Source: CAZRZN01 sp964604565 (GTDB lineage: Bacteria; Pseudomonadota; Alphaproteobacteria; Rhodobacterales; Rhodobacteraceae). Taken from it: a stretch of DNA of 43,156 bases. Shown here piece by piece: positions 1 through 8,690 of this stretch. The stretch is taken from assembly GCA_964604565.1 (NCBI GenBank), contig CAZRZN010000008.1:1-43156 (forward strand), in the 5' to 3' direction. The translations under genes were made by a program, and so were the position numbers. Below the pieces are notes generated by a model. That model had not been told where the DNA came from and did no database searches. It saw nothing but the letters and a program-made list of their open reading frames with translations. Within the stretch, counting starts at the first letter, position 1, and the number at the start of each line of letters is the position of its first letter.

Positions 1-879
1 GTTGTTGCGGAATTTGCACAGGATCGCTCCCTCGACGGCGGCATCCAGATCGGCGTCGTCAAACACGATGAAGGGCGCATTGCCGCCCAACTCCATCGAA
101 CATTTCAGAACGTTGTCTGCGGCCTGACGCAACAGGATGCGGCCGACTTCGGTCGACCCGGTGAAGGTCAGCTTGCGCACCTTCGGGTTCTCGCAGAACT
201 CCTTGCCGATTTCCGATGACCGGGAAGAGGTCACAATGTTGAAGACCCCCGCGGGGATGCCGGCACGCTCTGCCAGAACCGCCAGCGCCAGCGCAGAAAG
301 GGGCGTCTCGGCGGCCGGGCGCCCGACAAAGGCGCAGCCGGCTGCCAACGCCGGACCTGCCTTGCGGGTGATCATGGCGATGGGGAAATTCCACGGTGTG
401 ATGGAAGCCGCGACGCCAATTGGCTGCTTCATCACCGTGATGCGCTTGTCACGCTGGTGGCCGGGAATGGTCTCGCCGTAGACGCGCTTGGCCTCTTCGC
501 CGAAAAATTCGATGAAGGAAGCGCCATAGGCGACTTCGCCTTTCGCTTCGGCCAGCGGCTTGCCCTGTTCGGCCGTCATGATGCGCCCCAGATCCTCTTG
601 GTTTTCCATCATCAGGTCGAACCACCGGCGCAGGACTACCGCGCGCTCTTTGCCGGTCCAACGCGCCCAGTCTTTCTGTGCGCTGTGAGCACCTGAGATG
701 GCATCAGCCACCTGTGCCCTCGTCAGGTCGGCAACCTCGACGATCACATCGCCCCGCGCGGGGTTGGTCACGTCGAAGCGTGCCTCCCCTTCCAGCCAAT
801 GCCCATTCACATAGGCCCGGCTTTCCAGAAGATCCGGATCGTCGAGAAGGCTCTTTAGATTGGTGGCCTTGTCACGCAT
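1..879 (-). CDS. gabD: NAD(P)-dependent succinate-semialdehyde dehydrogenase, C-terminal part missing
   Basis: This is an aldehyde dehydrogenase of the GabD class, which oxidises succinate semialdehyde to succinate in 4-aminobutyrate breakdown in the cytoplasm. The 293 visible codons are the N-terminal part; the gene runs off the left edge. The cofactor-binding stretch ITPWNFP, the FTGSTEVG motif and the general-base region MELGGNAP are visible. The catalytic cysteine expected about ten residues after the last visible codons (KFRNN) lies outside the window. The ATG at 879 is supported by AAGGAG seven bases upstream. It is divergent from the hydrolase gene at 954, with about 75 bp between them. 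The exact substrate is inferred from family resemblance; other semialdehydes are possible. Confidence 0.88.
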   Translation of the reverse strand, partial: MRDKATNLKSLLDDPDLLESRAYVNGHWLEGEARFDVTNPARGDVIVEVADLTRAQVADAISGAHSAQKDWARWTGKERAVVLRRWFDLMMENQEDLGRIMTAEQGKPLAEAKGEVAYGASFIEFFGEEAKRVYGETIPGHQRDKRITVMKQPIGVAASITPWNFPIAMITRKAGPALAAGCAFVGRPAAETPLSALALAVLAERAGIPAGVFNIVTSSRSSEIGKEFCENPKVRKLTFTGSTEVGRILLRQAADNVLKCSMELGGNAPFIVFDDADLDAAVEGAILCKFRNN

Positions 880-953
880 CAAATTCTCCTTTCTGCTCAG
901 GACGAGCCAGAGCACCGCTCAGCCAAGATGTATAGGCCAAAACGGAGATGCCG

Positions 954-1757
954 ATGAACCTCGATGACGCCTACGCGAACGGAGCCCATATCCCCGGAGC
1001 AGAGACCTACCCCCAACGCTGGGCGACCGCCGCCGAGGCCTATCGAAAGCGGCTTTCGGTGGCGGGACGGGCGCGGCTTGGCCTGATGTATGGACCAGGA
1101 ACGCGCCATGTCATGGATCTGTTCCTGCCGGATGGCGGGATGCGCGGTCTGGTGGTGTTTCTGCATGGCGGCTACTGGCTGCGATTTGACCGTGAAAGCT
1201 GGTCACATCTGGCCGAAGGCGCGCGGGCGCAGGGGTGGGCGGTGGCAATGCCATCCTATGATCTTTGCCCCGAGGTGCGGATTTCAGATATCACGCGACA
1301 GGTGGCCAAGGCGATCAGCGCCGCCGCCGCCGAGGTGCCGGGACCAATCCGGCTGGCAGGACATTCGGCAGGCGGGCATCTTGCCGCCCGAATGGCAGCG
1401 AAGGACATGCTCCCGTCCGAGGTTTCCGAACGCATCGAGACACTAATGCTGATTTCTCCGTTGGTGGATCTGGAGCCGTTGATGCGGACATCCATGAATG
1501 CCGATCTGCGTATCGATGCAGCGGAGGCGCGGCGCGAGAGTCCGATAAACATGCCGGCCCCAAAGCCATCCGTCTGTGTCTGGGTGGGAGGGGACGAACG
1601 CCCGGCTTTCCTGGAGCAGGCGTCAAAGCTGGAGGCCGCCTGGTCCGCACAGCTTGTGGTTGACCCGCACAAGCATCATTTCGATGTGATTGAAGGTCTT
1701 GCAGATCCACAAAGCCCGATGGTGGCGCGATTACTGTCGCGGCAACGCCCGGTCTGA
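954..1757 (+). CDS. Alpha/beta hydrolase, arylformamidase/esterase-like
   Basis: A cytoplasmic alpha/beta-hydrolase of about 267 residues. The oxyanion-hole motif HGGYW (about residue 72) and the nucleophile elbow GHSAGG (about 137) are clear, and a late HHFDVIEGL stretch supplies the expected catalytic histidine. The HGGYW and GHSAGG combination is typical of the kynurenine formamidase (KynB-like) and carboxylesterase branch. No kynurenine-pathway gene lies nearby, so the substrate stays open. An ATG at 948 is also in frame, but GGAG at 944-947 touches it directly, whereas it sits six bases before the ATG at 954, so 954 is preferred. Nothing in the sequence links it to the divergent gabD beyond the shared promoter region. 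Confidence 0.85.
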   Translation: MNLDDAYANGAHIPGAETYPQRWATAAEAYRKRLSVAGRARLGLMYGPGTRHVMDLFLPDGGMRGLVVFLHGGYWLRFDRESWSHLAEGARAQGWAVAMPSYDLCPEVRISDITRQVAKAISAAAAEVPGPIRLAGHSAGGHLAARMAAKDMLPSEVSERIETLMLISPLVDLEPLMRTSMNADLRIDAAEARRESPINMPAPKPSVCVWVGGDERPAFLEQASKLEAAWSAQLVVDPHKHHFDVIEGLADPQSPMVARLLSRQRPV

Positions 1758-1768
1758 CCTTGGGCCAT

Positions 1769-1825
1769 GAGTATTTGTGGAGAGAAGAAACCGCGCAATG
1801 GTGCTTCTTTTCTCAATAAATACTC
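1769..1825. repeat. Long imperfect palindrome, GAGTATTT family
   Basis: An 8-bp perfect outer stem, GAGTATTT (1769-1776) with AAATACTC (1818-1825), encloses an inner stem of GAGAGAAGAA with TTCTTTTCTC. It lies between the hydrolase stop and the sigma-factor gene. The left arm, including GAGAGAAGAAAC, recurs on the minus strand at 10150-10190 just upstream of glcE. It could act as a transcript-end hairpin for the hydrolase, but no T-run follows on the plus strand. Confidence 0.6.
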
Positions 1826-1922
1826 AAAACGCGCCGGTGAAGGCATGCCTGTCGTCGAGAAAAACGACCAAGCCGGGTAAGGAATCCAAGGATTGTGCGA
1901 ACCAGTGCGTCTCACTCTTGTG

Positions 1923-2459
1923 ATGCGCATGGATCTAAGCGACGAATTCCTTGCCCGCGCGGCGGCAGATGGTGACCGGCAGGCCTTTGCGACGCTGGTG
2001 GGCCGGGTCTATGATCGGGTGCATGGCTATGCGATGCGCCTGACCGGCAACCGTGCCGAGGCGGAAGATCTGGCACAGGATATCTGCGCCGCCCTGCCCG
2101 CCAAGCTCAAGAGCTTTCGTGGCGATGCCAAGCTGACGACATGGCTGTATCGCATCACGGTGAATGCCGCCCGCGACCGTTTTCGCAGGGCAAGCAGCCA
2201 TGCTCGTGCGGCGGATGGCTGGGGTGACTGGGAGCTGGCTCGGCAAGCGGATATTGCCGAAACATCGGAACGGACGATTTGGCTGATAAGTGCCATGCGG
2301 GATCTTTCGGTCGATTTGCGTGAGACTCTTGCCCTCGTGCTGGATGGGATGACCCATGCGGAGGCCGCGCAGATCCTCGAGGTGTCCGAAGGCACCGTCA
2401 GCTGGCGGATTTCGGAGGCAAAGAAGAAGCTGAAGGCGATGAAGGAGGCGGAGGCATGA
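1923..2459 (+). CDS. ECF-type RNA polymerase sigma factor
   Basis: A group 4 (ECF) sigma-70 factor of about 178 residues. It directs RNA polymerase to a specific promoter set, usually under control of an anti-sigma partner. Region 2 is visible as YAMRLTGNRAEAEDLAQDI, followed by the TWLYRITVNAARDRFRR stretch. Region 4 carries the helix-turn-helix around MTHAEAAQILEVSEGTVSWRI. The start is uncertain: ATG 1923 and ATG 1929 lack a clear ribosome site, while a TTG at 1893 has TAAGGA nine bases upstream and would add ten residues. The stop overlaps the next start by four bases (ATGA, 2456-2459), so it is translationally coupled to the VWA protein, which is the likely regulator. Confidence 0.9.
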   Translation: MRMDLSDEFLARAAADGDRQAFATLVGRVYDRVHGYAMRLTGNRAEAEDLAQDICAALPAKLKSFRGDAKLTTWLYRITVNAARDRFRRASSHARAADGWGDWELARQADIAETSERTIWLISAMRDLSVDLRETLALVLDGMTHAEAAQILEVSEGTVSWRISEAKKKLKAMKEAEA

Positions 2460-4432
2460 GCGACGATCTGGAAGATCTTAGGCGCGCGTTCGATGCTGGT
2501 CTGGCCAAGCCCGATGCCCGGGCGCGCGCCGATGCCATCGCGCTGGCGATGAAAAATTTCGACCGGCTCCAAGAAACCGAGGAGCAGGCCCGTCAGACCT
2601 CCGAGCGCCCCGAAGAAAGGGGCGTGTTCAAAGGAGCAAGAAAAATGATTTCAAATCTTTCCAGCCGCGGAATTCTGACCGCGACCACCGCTCTGGCGGC
2701 CGTGGGCCTCGTTGCCCTGATCCCTGTCCTGAGGGACAGCCAACCCCCGCAGGTCGTTCCATTGCCAGTGAGCGGGCCCGCGACACTGTATTCCGGAGGG
2801 GCGCAGCCTGTGCCCGAAGGCTTGCCCGAGGTGGGGCCGCTGCTGTCCCGCGACGCTCCTCAGGTGTTGATGGAAAGCGCGCCATCGCCTGTCCCGCAAG
2901 GTCCTGCCCAGAAGTCGATCCCTGCGCCCGCATCGCCCGGTGGCGGGATCTACAGCAACATGGAAAGCCGCGGGTTGAGCGCCCGGACGGTGCCACGTCC
3001 GCAACCCTTACTGTTTCCCGACCCGGTCATGGTCGCCCCGCAGACCGATACCGAGGCCTTTCCCGAGGCCGATGACAACCCGCTCAAGGTCACGGCCCAA
3101 GACCCGGTATCGACCTTTTCGATCGATGTCGACACGGCCTCCTGGGCGTTGATCCGCGATTCCCTTTCGCGGGGCCAGTTGCCGCCGCAGGGCGCTGTGC
3201 GAATCGAGGAGATGGTAAATTACTTCTCCTATGACTACCCGGCGCCGGATCCGGATGCACCCTTTGCCACCCATGTGGGGGTCGCTGGCACCCCTTGGCG
3301 GGAGGGTACGCAAATCGTCCACATCGGCCTGCAGGGCATGATGCCGGTGGAGCGTCCGCCGATGAACCTTGTTTTCCTGATCGACACGTCCGGGTCGATG
3401 AGCCAGCCCGACAAGCTGCCGTTGCTGCAACAGAGCTTTCGCCTGATGCTTGGACAGTTGAGCGCGCAGGACAGCATTGCCATCGTGACCTATGCCGGGA
3501 GCGCGGGTCTTGCGCTGGCGCCGACGCCTGCAAGCGACCGGGCCACGATTCTGACCGCGCTGGAAGGGCTTCAGGCCGGTGGCAGCACCGCTGGACAGGC
3601 CGGTTTGCAGCAGGCTTATGCCACTGCCGCCGAGATGACGCAGGACGGTGAGGTCAGCCGCGTGATTCTGGCCACGGACGGCGATTTCAACGTCGGAATC
3701 AGCGACCCGGACGCTCTGAAGGATTACATTGAAACAGAGCGTGAGAGTGGCATCTATCTGTCGGTTCTGGGCTTTGGCCGCGGCAATCTGGACGATGCGA
3801 CCATGCAGGCGCTGGCGCAGACCGGCAACGGCATTGCCAGTTATATCGACACATTGGCAGAAGCCCAGAAGGTGCTTGTCGACCAGTTGACAGGCGCACT
3901 GGTCCCCATCGCTGATGACGTCAAGATACAGGTCGAATGGAATCCGGCCCTTGTCGCCGAATACCGGCTGATCGGCTATGAAACGCGCACCTTGAAGCGT
4001 GAGGATTTCAACAATGACCGTGTGGACGCGGGCGAGATCGGCGCTGGCACGCAGGTGACGGCGATATATGAAATCACGCCCGAAGGATCCCCGGCCCGCA
4101 TGACAGACCCGTTGCGTTACAGCGATGCCCCATCGGTCGTCGACGAGAGTGGCGAACTGGGCTTTCTGCGCTTGCGCTACAAGGATCCGGGCGCGGACGA
4201 TAGCAAGTTGATCGAGACGCCGATCCGCGCCGATGCAGAACCGCTGGCAGAGGCGGATTGGGCGCTGGCCATCGCGGGCTTTGGGCAGATCCTGCGCGGC
4301 TCCGACCTTATTGGCGACTGGAGCATGGGGGATGCCATTGCACTGGCGCAGGGCGCACGTGGCAATGACCCCTTTGGATACAGGCAGGAGGCGATCACGC
4401 TGATGCGGCTTGCCGACAGCCTTATGCAATGA
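2456..4432 (+). CDS. Membrane-anchored von Willebrand factor A protein (YfbK-like) with anti-sigma-like N-terminus
   Basis: A 658-residue protein. Residues 1-63 form a charged cytoplasmic segment, about 64-92 a membrane helix, about 93-200 a Pro/Ala-rich linker, about 200-300 the VWA-associated N-terminal domain, and from about 305 the VWA domain. The metal-ion site DTSGS is at 310-314, with later GGSTAG and ATDGD elements; a C-terminal DUF3520-like region follows. E. coli YfbK has the VWA parts. Coupling to the ECF sigma gene and the placement of a short soluble segment before a membrane helix suggest sigma-factor control, but this is inference: no zinc-binding anti-sigma motif is visible. 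An in-frame ATG at 2645 has a strong ribosome site, so a shorter form may also be made. Confidence 0.88.
   Translation: MSDDLEDLRRAFDAGLAKPDARARADAIALAMKNFDRLQETEEQARQTSERPEERGVFKGARKMISNLSSRGILTATTALAAVGLVALIPVLRDSQPPQVVPLPVSGPATLYSGGAQPVPEGLPEVGPLLSRDAPQVLMESAPSPVPQGPAQKSIPAPASPGGGIYSNMESRGLSARTVPRPQPLLFPDPVMVAPQTDTEAFPEADDNPLKVTAQDPVSTFSIDVDTASWALIRDSLSRGQLPPQGAVRIEEMVNYFSYDYPAPDPDAPFATHVGVAGTPWREGTQIVHIGLQGMMPVERPPMNLVFLIDTSGSMSQPDKLPLLQQSFRLMLGQLSAQDSIAIVTYAGSAGLALAPTPASDRATILTALEGLQAGGSTAGQAGLQQAYATAAEMTQDGEVSRVILATDGDFNVGISDPDALKDYIETERESGIYLSVLGFGRGNLDDATMQALAQTGNGIASYIDTLAEAQKVLVDQLTGALVPIADDVKIQVEWNPALVAEYRLIGYETRTLKREDFNNDRVDAGEIGAGTQVTAIYEITPEGSPARMTDPLRYSDAPSVVDESGELGFLRLRYKDPGADDSKLIETPIRADAEPLAEADWALAIAGFGQILRGSDLIGDWSMGDAIALAQGARGNDPFGYRQEAITLMRLADSLMQ
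2631..2647 (+). promoter_or_regulatory. Internal ribosome-binding site and start codon inside the VWA gene
   Basis: AAGGAG (2631-2636) sits eight bases before an in-frame ATG (2645). Initiation here would give a protein beginning at the membrane helix and lacking the 63-residue cytoplasmic segment. The main start at 2456 depends on coupling with the sigma-factor gene. Confidence 0.4.
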
Positions 4433-4442
4433 GATGGAGCGT

Positions 4443-4461
4443 CCCGGAGCCTGTCTCCGGG
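4443..4461 (+). terminator. Hairpin after the sigma/VWA operon
   Basis: CCCGGAG and CTCCGGG form a perfect 7-bp stem with a 5-base loop, 10 bases after the VWA stop codon. There is no T-run, so it may be a Rho-assisted 3' end or an RNA-stabilising hairpin. The remaining 210 bases up to the convergent LysR gene show nothing else recognisable. Confidence 0.35.
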
Positions 4462-4673
4462 GCGTGCATCCCCTTGGTCCCGTGGCGCCCGGGGGGCCGA
4501 CGCATGCAGGCCGCATTGTTGCGTTGACCGGGAAGGCGGTAGCTTCGGCTCCTTCAGCCATCGTCACAGGATTACTTGCCCTGAATATGCCACAGGTGTC
4601 GCGGACATGGGGGCCTTACCTGACCCTGTCGATAGAGAAGACACCGACGTGGCGCGTTCACATCAAGGGCCGA

Positions 4674-5582
4674 TCATGCAGGATCTTCCGATCGAAGAAG
4701 CCCCGGCACCATCTCCGCCAGAAGTTCCCAGACCACTCTGACCCGTGGACTCGTCCGGAGTTCGCGGTGGGCGACCAGCCATACCGGATAGGTGAAATTC
4801 AGGTTTGGCAGGACCTTTTGCATGGACTTGTCGCTGTCGCCCAATCCGCAGGGCACTGACCCGATGCCGACACCTGCCCTCGCCATTTCCCAATGCACAA
4901 GATGCGATGAGGTCACGACTGGAAACTGTGCCGGCGTGACCGGGATACCCTGTGACAGCAGGGCGGCAATGAAAGCGTCGTTCTGCGCAAAGCCCAGAAA
5001 GGCCGCATTCGCAAGATCGGCGGGTTCTGCGACAGGACCTATTCCGGCCAGATATTCCGGCGTGGCGTAGAAACTTCCCCGGTCTTCACCCACCAGTTTT
5101 CCGATCAGGTCGGGTTCGTCCGGCCGTGCGTTGCGGATCGCGATATCAGCCTCGCGCCGCTTGAGGTCTCGGATCTCGTTGGAGGCTACCACCTCCAGTG
5201 TGATGCCTGGAGCAGCCTCGCGCAGGCGGCGGGCTATACGTGGGAGCAGCCAGCTTGAATAGATTTCAGAAGCGGTTACCGACACATGGCCGATCGCCGC
5301 CTGGGTCTGTCCTGACGCCGCAAGCGAGACACCCACGGCGGCCTCACCCATCGCGCGCACGTGCCCCATCAGTTGTGTGCCCGCCTGAGTCAGGACGAGT
5401 CCACGCCCAACACGTTCGAACAGGGTCAGACCCAGTTCCTCTTCCAGCGCGGCGACCTGCCGGCCCAGCGTGGGCTGTGTCATGCCGAGCGCGCGGGCCG
5501 CGGCGGAGAGGGAGCCCTCTTCGGCGGTGACCAGAAAGGCCCGCGCGCGGTTCCAGTCGAAAGTCACAGCGCGCCAATCCAT
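4674..5582 (-). CDS. LysR-family transcriptional regulator
   Basis: A LysR-type regulator of 302 residues. The N-terminal winged helix-turn-helix is seen in the stretch GSLSAAARALGMTQPTLGRQ (about residues 24-43), and the C-terminal part is a periplasmic-binding-like inducer domain. Initiation at ATG 5582 (MDWRAV) fits the family length. In-frame ATG 5594 and a TTG at 5600 are alternatives, and none has a good ribosome site. The neighbours are an Hsp20 gene in the same direction behind a terminator and a convergent VWA gene, so its target cannot be read from context. The effector is unknown. Confidence 0.9.
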   Translation of the reverse strand: MDWRAVTFDWNRARAFLVTAEEGSLSAAARALGMTQPTLGRQVAALEEELGLTLFERVGRGLVLTQAGTQLMGHVRAMGEAAVGVSLAASGQTQAAIGHVSVTASEIYSSWLLPRIARRLREAAPGITLEVVASNEIRDLKRREADIAIRNARPDEPDLIGKLVGEDRGSFYATPEYLAGIGPVAEPADLANAAFLGFAQNDAFIAALLSQGIPVTPAQFPVVTSSHLVHWEMARAGVGIGSVPCGLGDSDKSMQKVLPNLNFTYPVWLVAHRELRTSPRVRVVWELLAEMVPGLLRSEDPA

Positions 5583-5625
5583 GCAATGATGCATGGACAA
5601 CGAGAGATATTTGTCAATCTCAAAC

Positions 5626-5658
5626 GAAAAAGGGCCCCGGAATGATCCGGAACCCCTC
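5626..5658 (-). terminator. Rho-independent terminator of the hsp20 transcript
   Basis: On the minus strand, GGGTTCCGGA pairs imperfectly with TCCGGGGCCC around a CATT loop, and CTTTTTCG follows. It lies between the Hsp20 stop (5801) and the LysR start (5582), so it should end the hsp20 transcript. Confidence 0.6.
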
Positions 5659-5679
5659 GCGTTTTATCCATGTTCAGTC

Positions 5680-5760
5680 TTGTCGGTAAAAGTCGCGTCG
5701 CACGTCTGCCCAGATGTCGGGCGTTACCTTCCGCGCCCCGGGCGGCGCTGTTACCGACAA
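5680..5760. repeat. Inverted repeat TTGTCGGTAA ... TTACCGACAA around a short open frame
   Basis: A perfect 10-bp inverted repeat (5680-5689 and 5751-5760) is separated by 61 bases. On the minus strand the interval carries an open frame from an ATG at about 5763 to a TGA that ends just beyond the left arm. It ends in the protein-like stretch PDIWADVRRDFYRQD (29 codons in all) and has no ribosome site. It may be a tiny gene, a relic or chance. Confidence 0.3.
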
Positions 5761-5800
5761 CATCCAAGGCCGACCGACCACATTGGATGGTGCGCGCGGT

Positions 5801-6274
5801 TCAGTTTACCGTTTCTGCGTCCAGCACATCTTTCTTGGTGGCTGCACCGCCTGCCTTGGCAATCTCGATCCGGCGCGGTTTCAGCGCTTCGGGGATCTCG
5901 CGTTTGAGGTCGATGTGCAGCATGCCGTTCTCATGCTCTGCACCGAGGACCCGGACATGATCCGCCAGATGGAAGCGACGCTCAAACGCGCGGGTGGCGA
6001 TGCCGCGATGCAAGTAGGTCTTGCCGTCCTCGCTGTCCGCCTTGCGGGCGGAGACGACCAGCGCCTGCTCCTTCACGTCGACTGACAGATCCTCGTCTGA
6101 GAAGCCGGCAACCGCGATCGAGATGCGGTATGTGTCGTCTGCCGTCTTTTCAATGTTGTAGGGGGGGTAGCCCGGCTGTGCCGTTTCATTGGCCAGAACC
6201 CGGTCCATCATGTCGGCGATCTGGTCGAAACCGACAGTGGCACGGTAGAGCGGGGCAAGATCGAAATGTCGCAT
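5801..6274 (-). CDS. Small heat-shock protein, Hsp20/alpha-crystallin family (IbpA-like)
   Basis: A 157-residue ATP-independent holdase that binds unfolding cytoplasmic proteins and passes them to DnaK/DnaJ. The alpha-crystallin domain spans about residues 35-130, including the stretch YRISIAVAGFSDEDLSVDV and the GMLHIDLKREIPE edge motif. The start at ATG 6274 is fixed by GGAGGA six bases upstream. That ribosome site is folded into a ROSE-like RNA thermometer, and a sigma-32-like promoter lies about 100 bases further upstream, so the gene appears to be controlled both at transcription and by temperature-dependent translation. It ends before a terminator and is monocistronic. Confidence 0.95.
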   Translation of the reverse strand: MRHFDLAPLYRATVGFDQIADMMDRVLANETAQPGYPPYNIEKTADDTYRISIAVAGFSDEDLSVDVKEQALVVSARKADSEDGKTYLHRGIATRAFERRFHLADHVRVLGAEHENGMLHIDLKREIPEALKPRRIEIAKAGGAATKKDVLDAETVN

Positions 6275-6297
6275 GGAATCCTCCGTTGAGCGATACC
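6275..6297 (-). promoter_or_regulatory. ROSE-like RNA thermometer hairpin covering the hsp20 ribosome site
   Basis: In the mRNA, GGUAUCGCU pairs with AGGAUUCC around the loop CAACGG. The pairs are G6297-C6275, G6296-C6276, U6295 opposite U6277, A6294-U6278, U6293-A6279, C6292-G6280, unpaired G6291, C6290-G6281 and U6289-A6282. This reproduces the hallmark of ROSE elements: a U(U/C)GCU motif facing the AGGA of the ribosome site, with an extra G and a U-U mismatch. It ends directly at the start codon. The upstream leader (about 6298-6365) also contains CCTG-TAA-CAGG and could form the extra stems typical of ROSE. Confidence 0.75.
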
Positions 6298-6370
6298 TGT
6301 TTTTCGGGGCGCCTTCCTTATTCTGGACAGGCACCCGATCCCCGGAACCCTGTTACAGGCGTCCCGGTGG

Positions 6371-6404
6371 CGAATATTTGGGAAAGCCGCGTGGCGGTTT
6401 CAAG
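6371..6404 (-). promoter_or_regulatory. Candidate sigma-32 (RpoH) promoter of hsp20
   Basis: On the minus strand CTTGAAA (6404-6398) is followed, 18 bases after CTTG, by CCCAAATAT. This resembles the RpoH consensus of a CTTG box plus a C-rich/TAT box. It would leave a leader of about 90 bases, the usual size of a ROSE leader. The -10 match is imperfect. Confidence 0.5.
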
Positions 6405-6534
6405 TCCGCATGATGCGTTCTGTGACGCATATCCCGCGCCGGACTTGCGCCACGGAAAACTGCGTCCCCCATCGGGTCGCGTTCGATCTCTCGGGCCGCA
6501 TGCCATTTGCACGAAAGCCGGATCGGGGCCGCGG

Positions 6535-7362
6535 TTAGGGGCGAATGAATTTCGCGCCAGTGTCGCGGCGGCTACCGGCGGTCAGTCTCTCCAGTCCCGC
6601 ACCGGGATTCTGCTTTTCGCGCAAGGCTTCCATGACCTGTTGCAAGGGGCCGTCCAGACCGGTTCCCAGCGCCACGGCCTTGCCGTCCGCCTCCGCCTTG
6701 GAGGATACCACCGACACGATGCGCGGCATTCCCGTGCCATCCATGCGAAACACCGGTGAACCGGAAGCCCCGAAATCCACCGCGCAGGACAGGACCAGCA
6801 TTCCCTTCTGCCGTGCCAGCACCTTGCAGAGTTCCTGAAGCGACGGCGCCTCGGACCGGTTGTGCGCATAGGAGACAACGCCGACACGCCCACCGACCCC
6901 GGGTTCGTGACCCGTTTCAAAGGGGGTGATCGTCGTGTTGCGGATCGGATGCTGAAGCTCGATCAGGGCCAAGTCATTGCGCACCCGTTCGGCATTCGGC
7001 GGGCCGGAGTAGACGTAATCAGGATGCGCCACTGTTCGGTGCACACGGCGATAGGCGGCCGCCCGTCCATTGCGCCATCCGGCAAGAAACTGAATATCTT
7101 CGGCGGGCACTTGCGCGCCCGTCGCCGGATCAAAAAGGCAATGTGCTGCTGTCAGAACCACTTGTGGCGCGATGAGCGCCCCGGTGCAAAAGGCGTCACC
7201 GCCGATTTCCAGACGTCCGACAGCCTCCCAGCGGCGTCCGTCCTCGGCCGATTCCATCGAAAAGAGGCTCTGGGCGCTCGCGACCGCCCCGATCATACAA
7301 AAACACAGGATCAAAAGATGCCGCACACGCCGTTCCCATTTTTCTCGCAGGCTACACAACAT
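6535..7362 (-). CDS. Exported trypsin-like serine protease (S1 family)
   Basis: A 275-residue chymotrypsin-fold protease with a signal peptide (hydrophobic core LLILCFCMIGAVASA, cleavage likely after A30). The catalytic triad is readable: H74 in TAAHC, D130 in NDLALIEL and S200 in GASGSPV. Cysteine pairs near the active site (C59/C75, C179/C193) suggest disulfides, so it acts in the periplasm or outside the cell. The substrate is unknown. ATG 7362 is used; a GTG at residue 13, just before the hydrophobic core, is a possible alternative start. It stands alone, downstream of glcF on the same strand but separated by its own leader. Confidence 0.88.
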   Translation of the reverse strand: MLCSLREKWERRVRHLLILCFCMIGAVASAQSLFSMESAEDGRRWEAVGRLEIGGDAFCTGALIAPQVVLTAAHCLFDPATGAQVPAEDIQFLAGWRNGRAAAYRRVHRTVAHPDYVYSGPPNAERVRNDLALIELQHPIRNTTITPFETGHEPGVGGRVGVVSYAHNRSEAPSLQELCKVLARQKGMLVLSCAVDFGASGSPVFRMDGTGMPRIVSVVSSKAEADGKAVALGTGLDGPLQQVMEALREKQNPGAGLERLTAGSRRDTGAKFIRP

Positions 7363-7405
7363 CCCGGCAAAATTACGGCAAAATACACGGGAGTTGCGCG
7401 TTTTT

Positions 7406-8689
<1,284 letters not shown>

Positions 8690-8690
8690 G

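Noticed and set aside
1893..1922. TTG start adding ten residues to the sigma factor
   Set aside because: It has a fair ribosome site, but the added residues are not typical of ECF factors; kept only as an alternative.
3008..4567. Long antisense frame over the VWA gene (519 codons)
   Set aside because: Shadow of the VWA coding sequence; the sense protein has a clear VWA domain.
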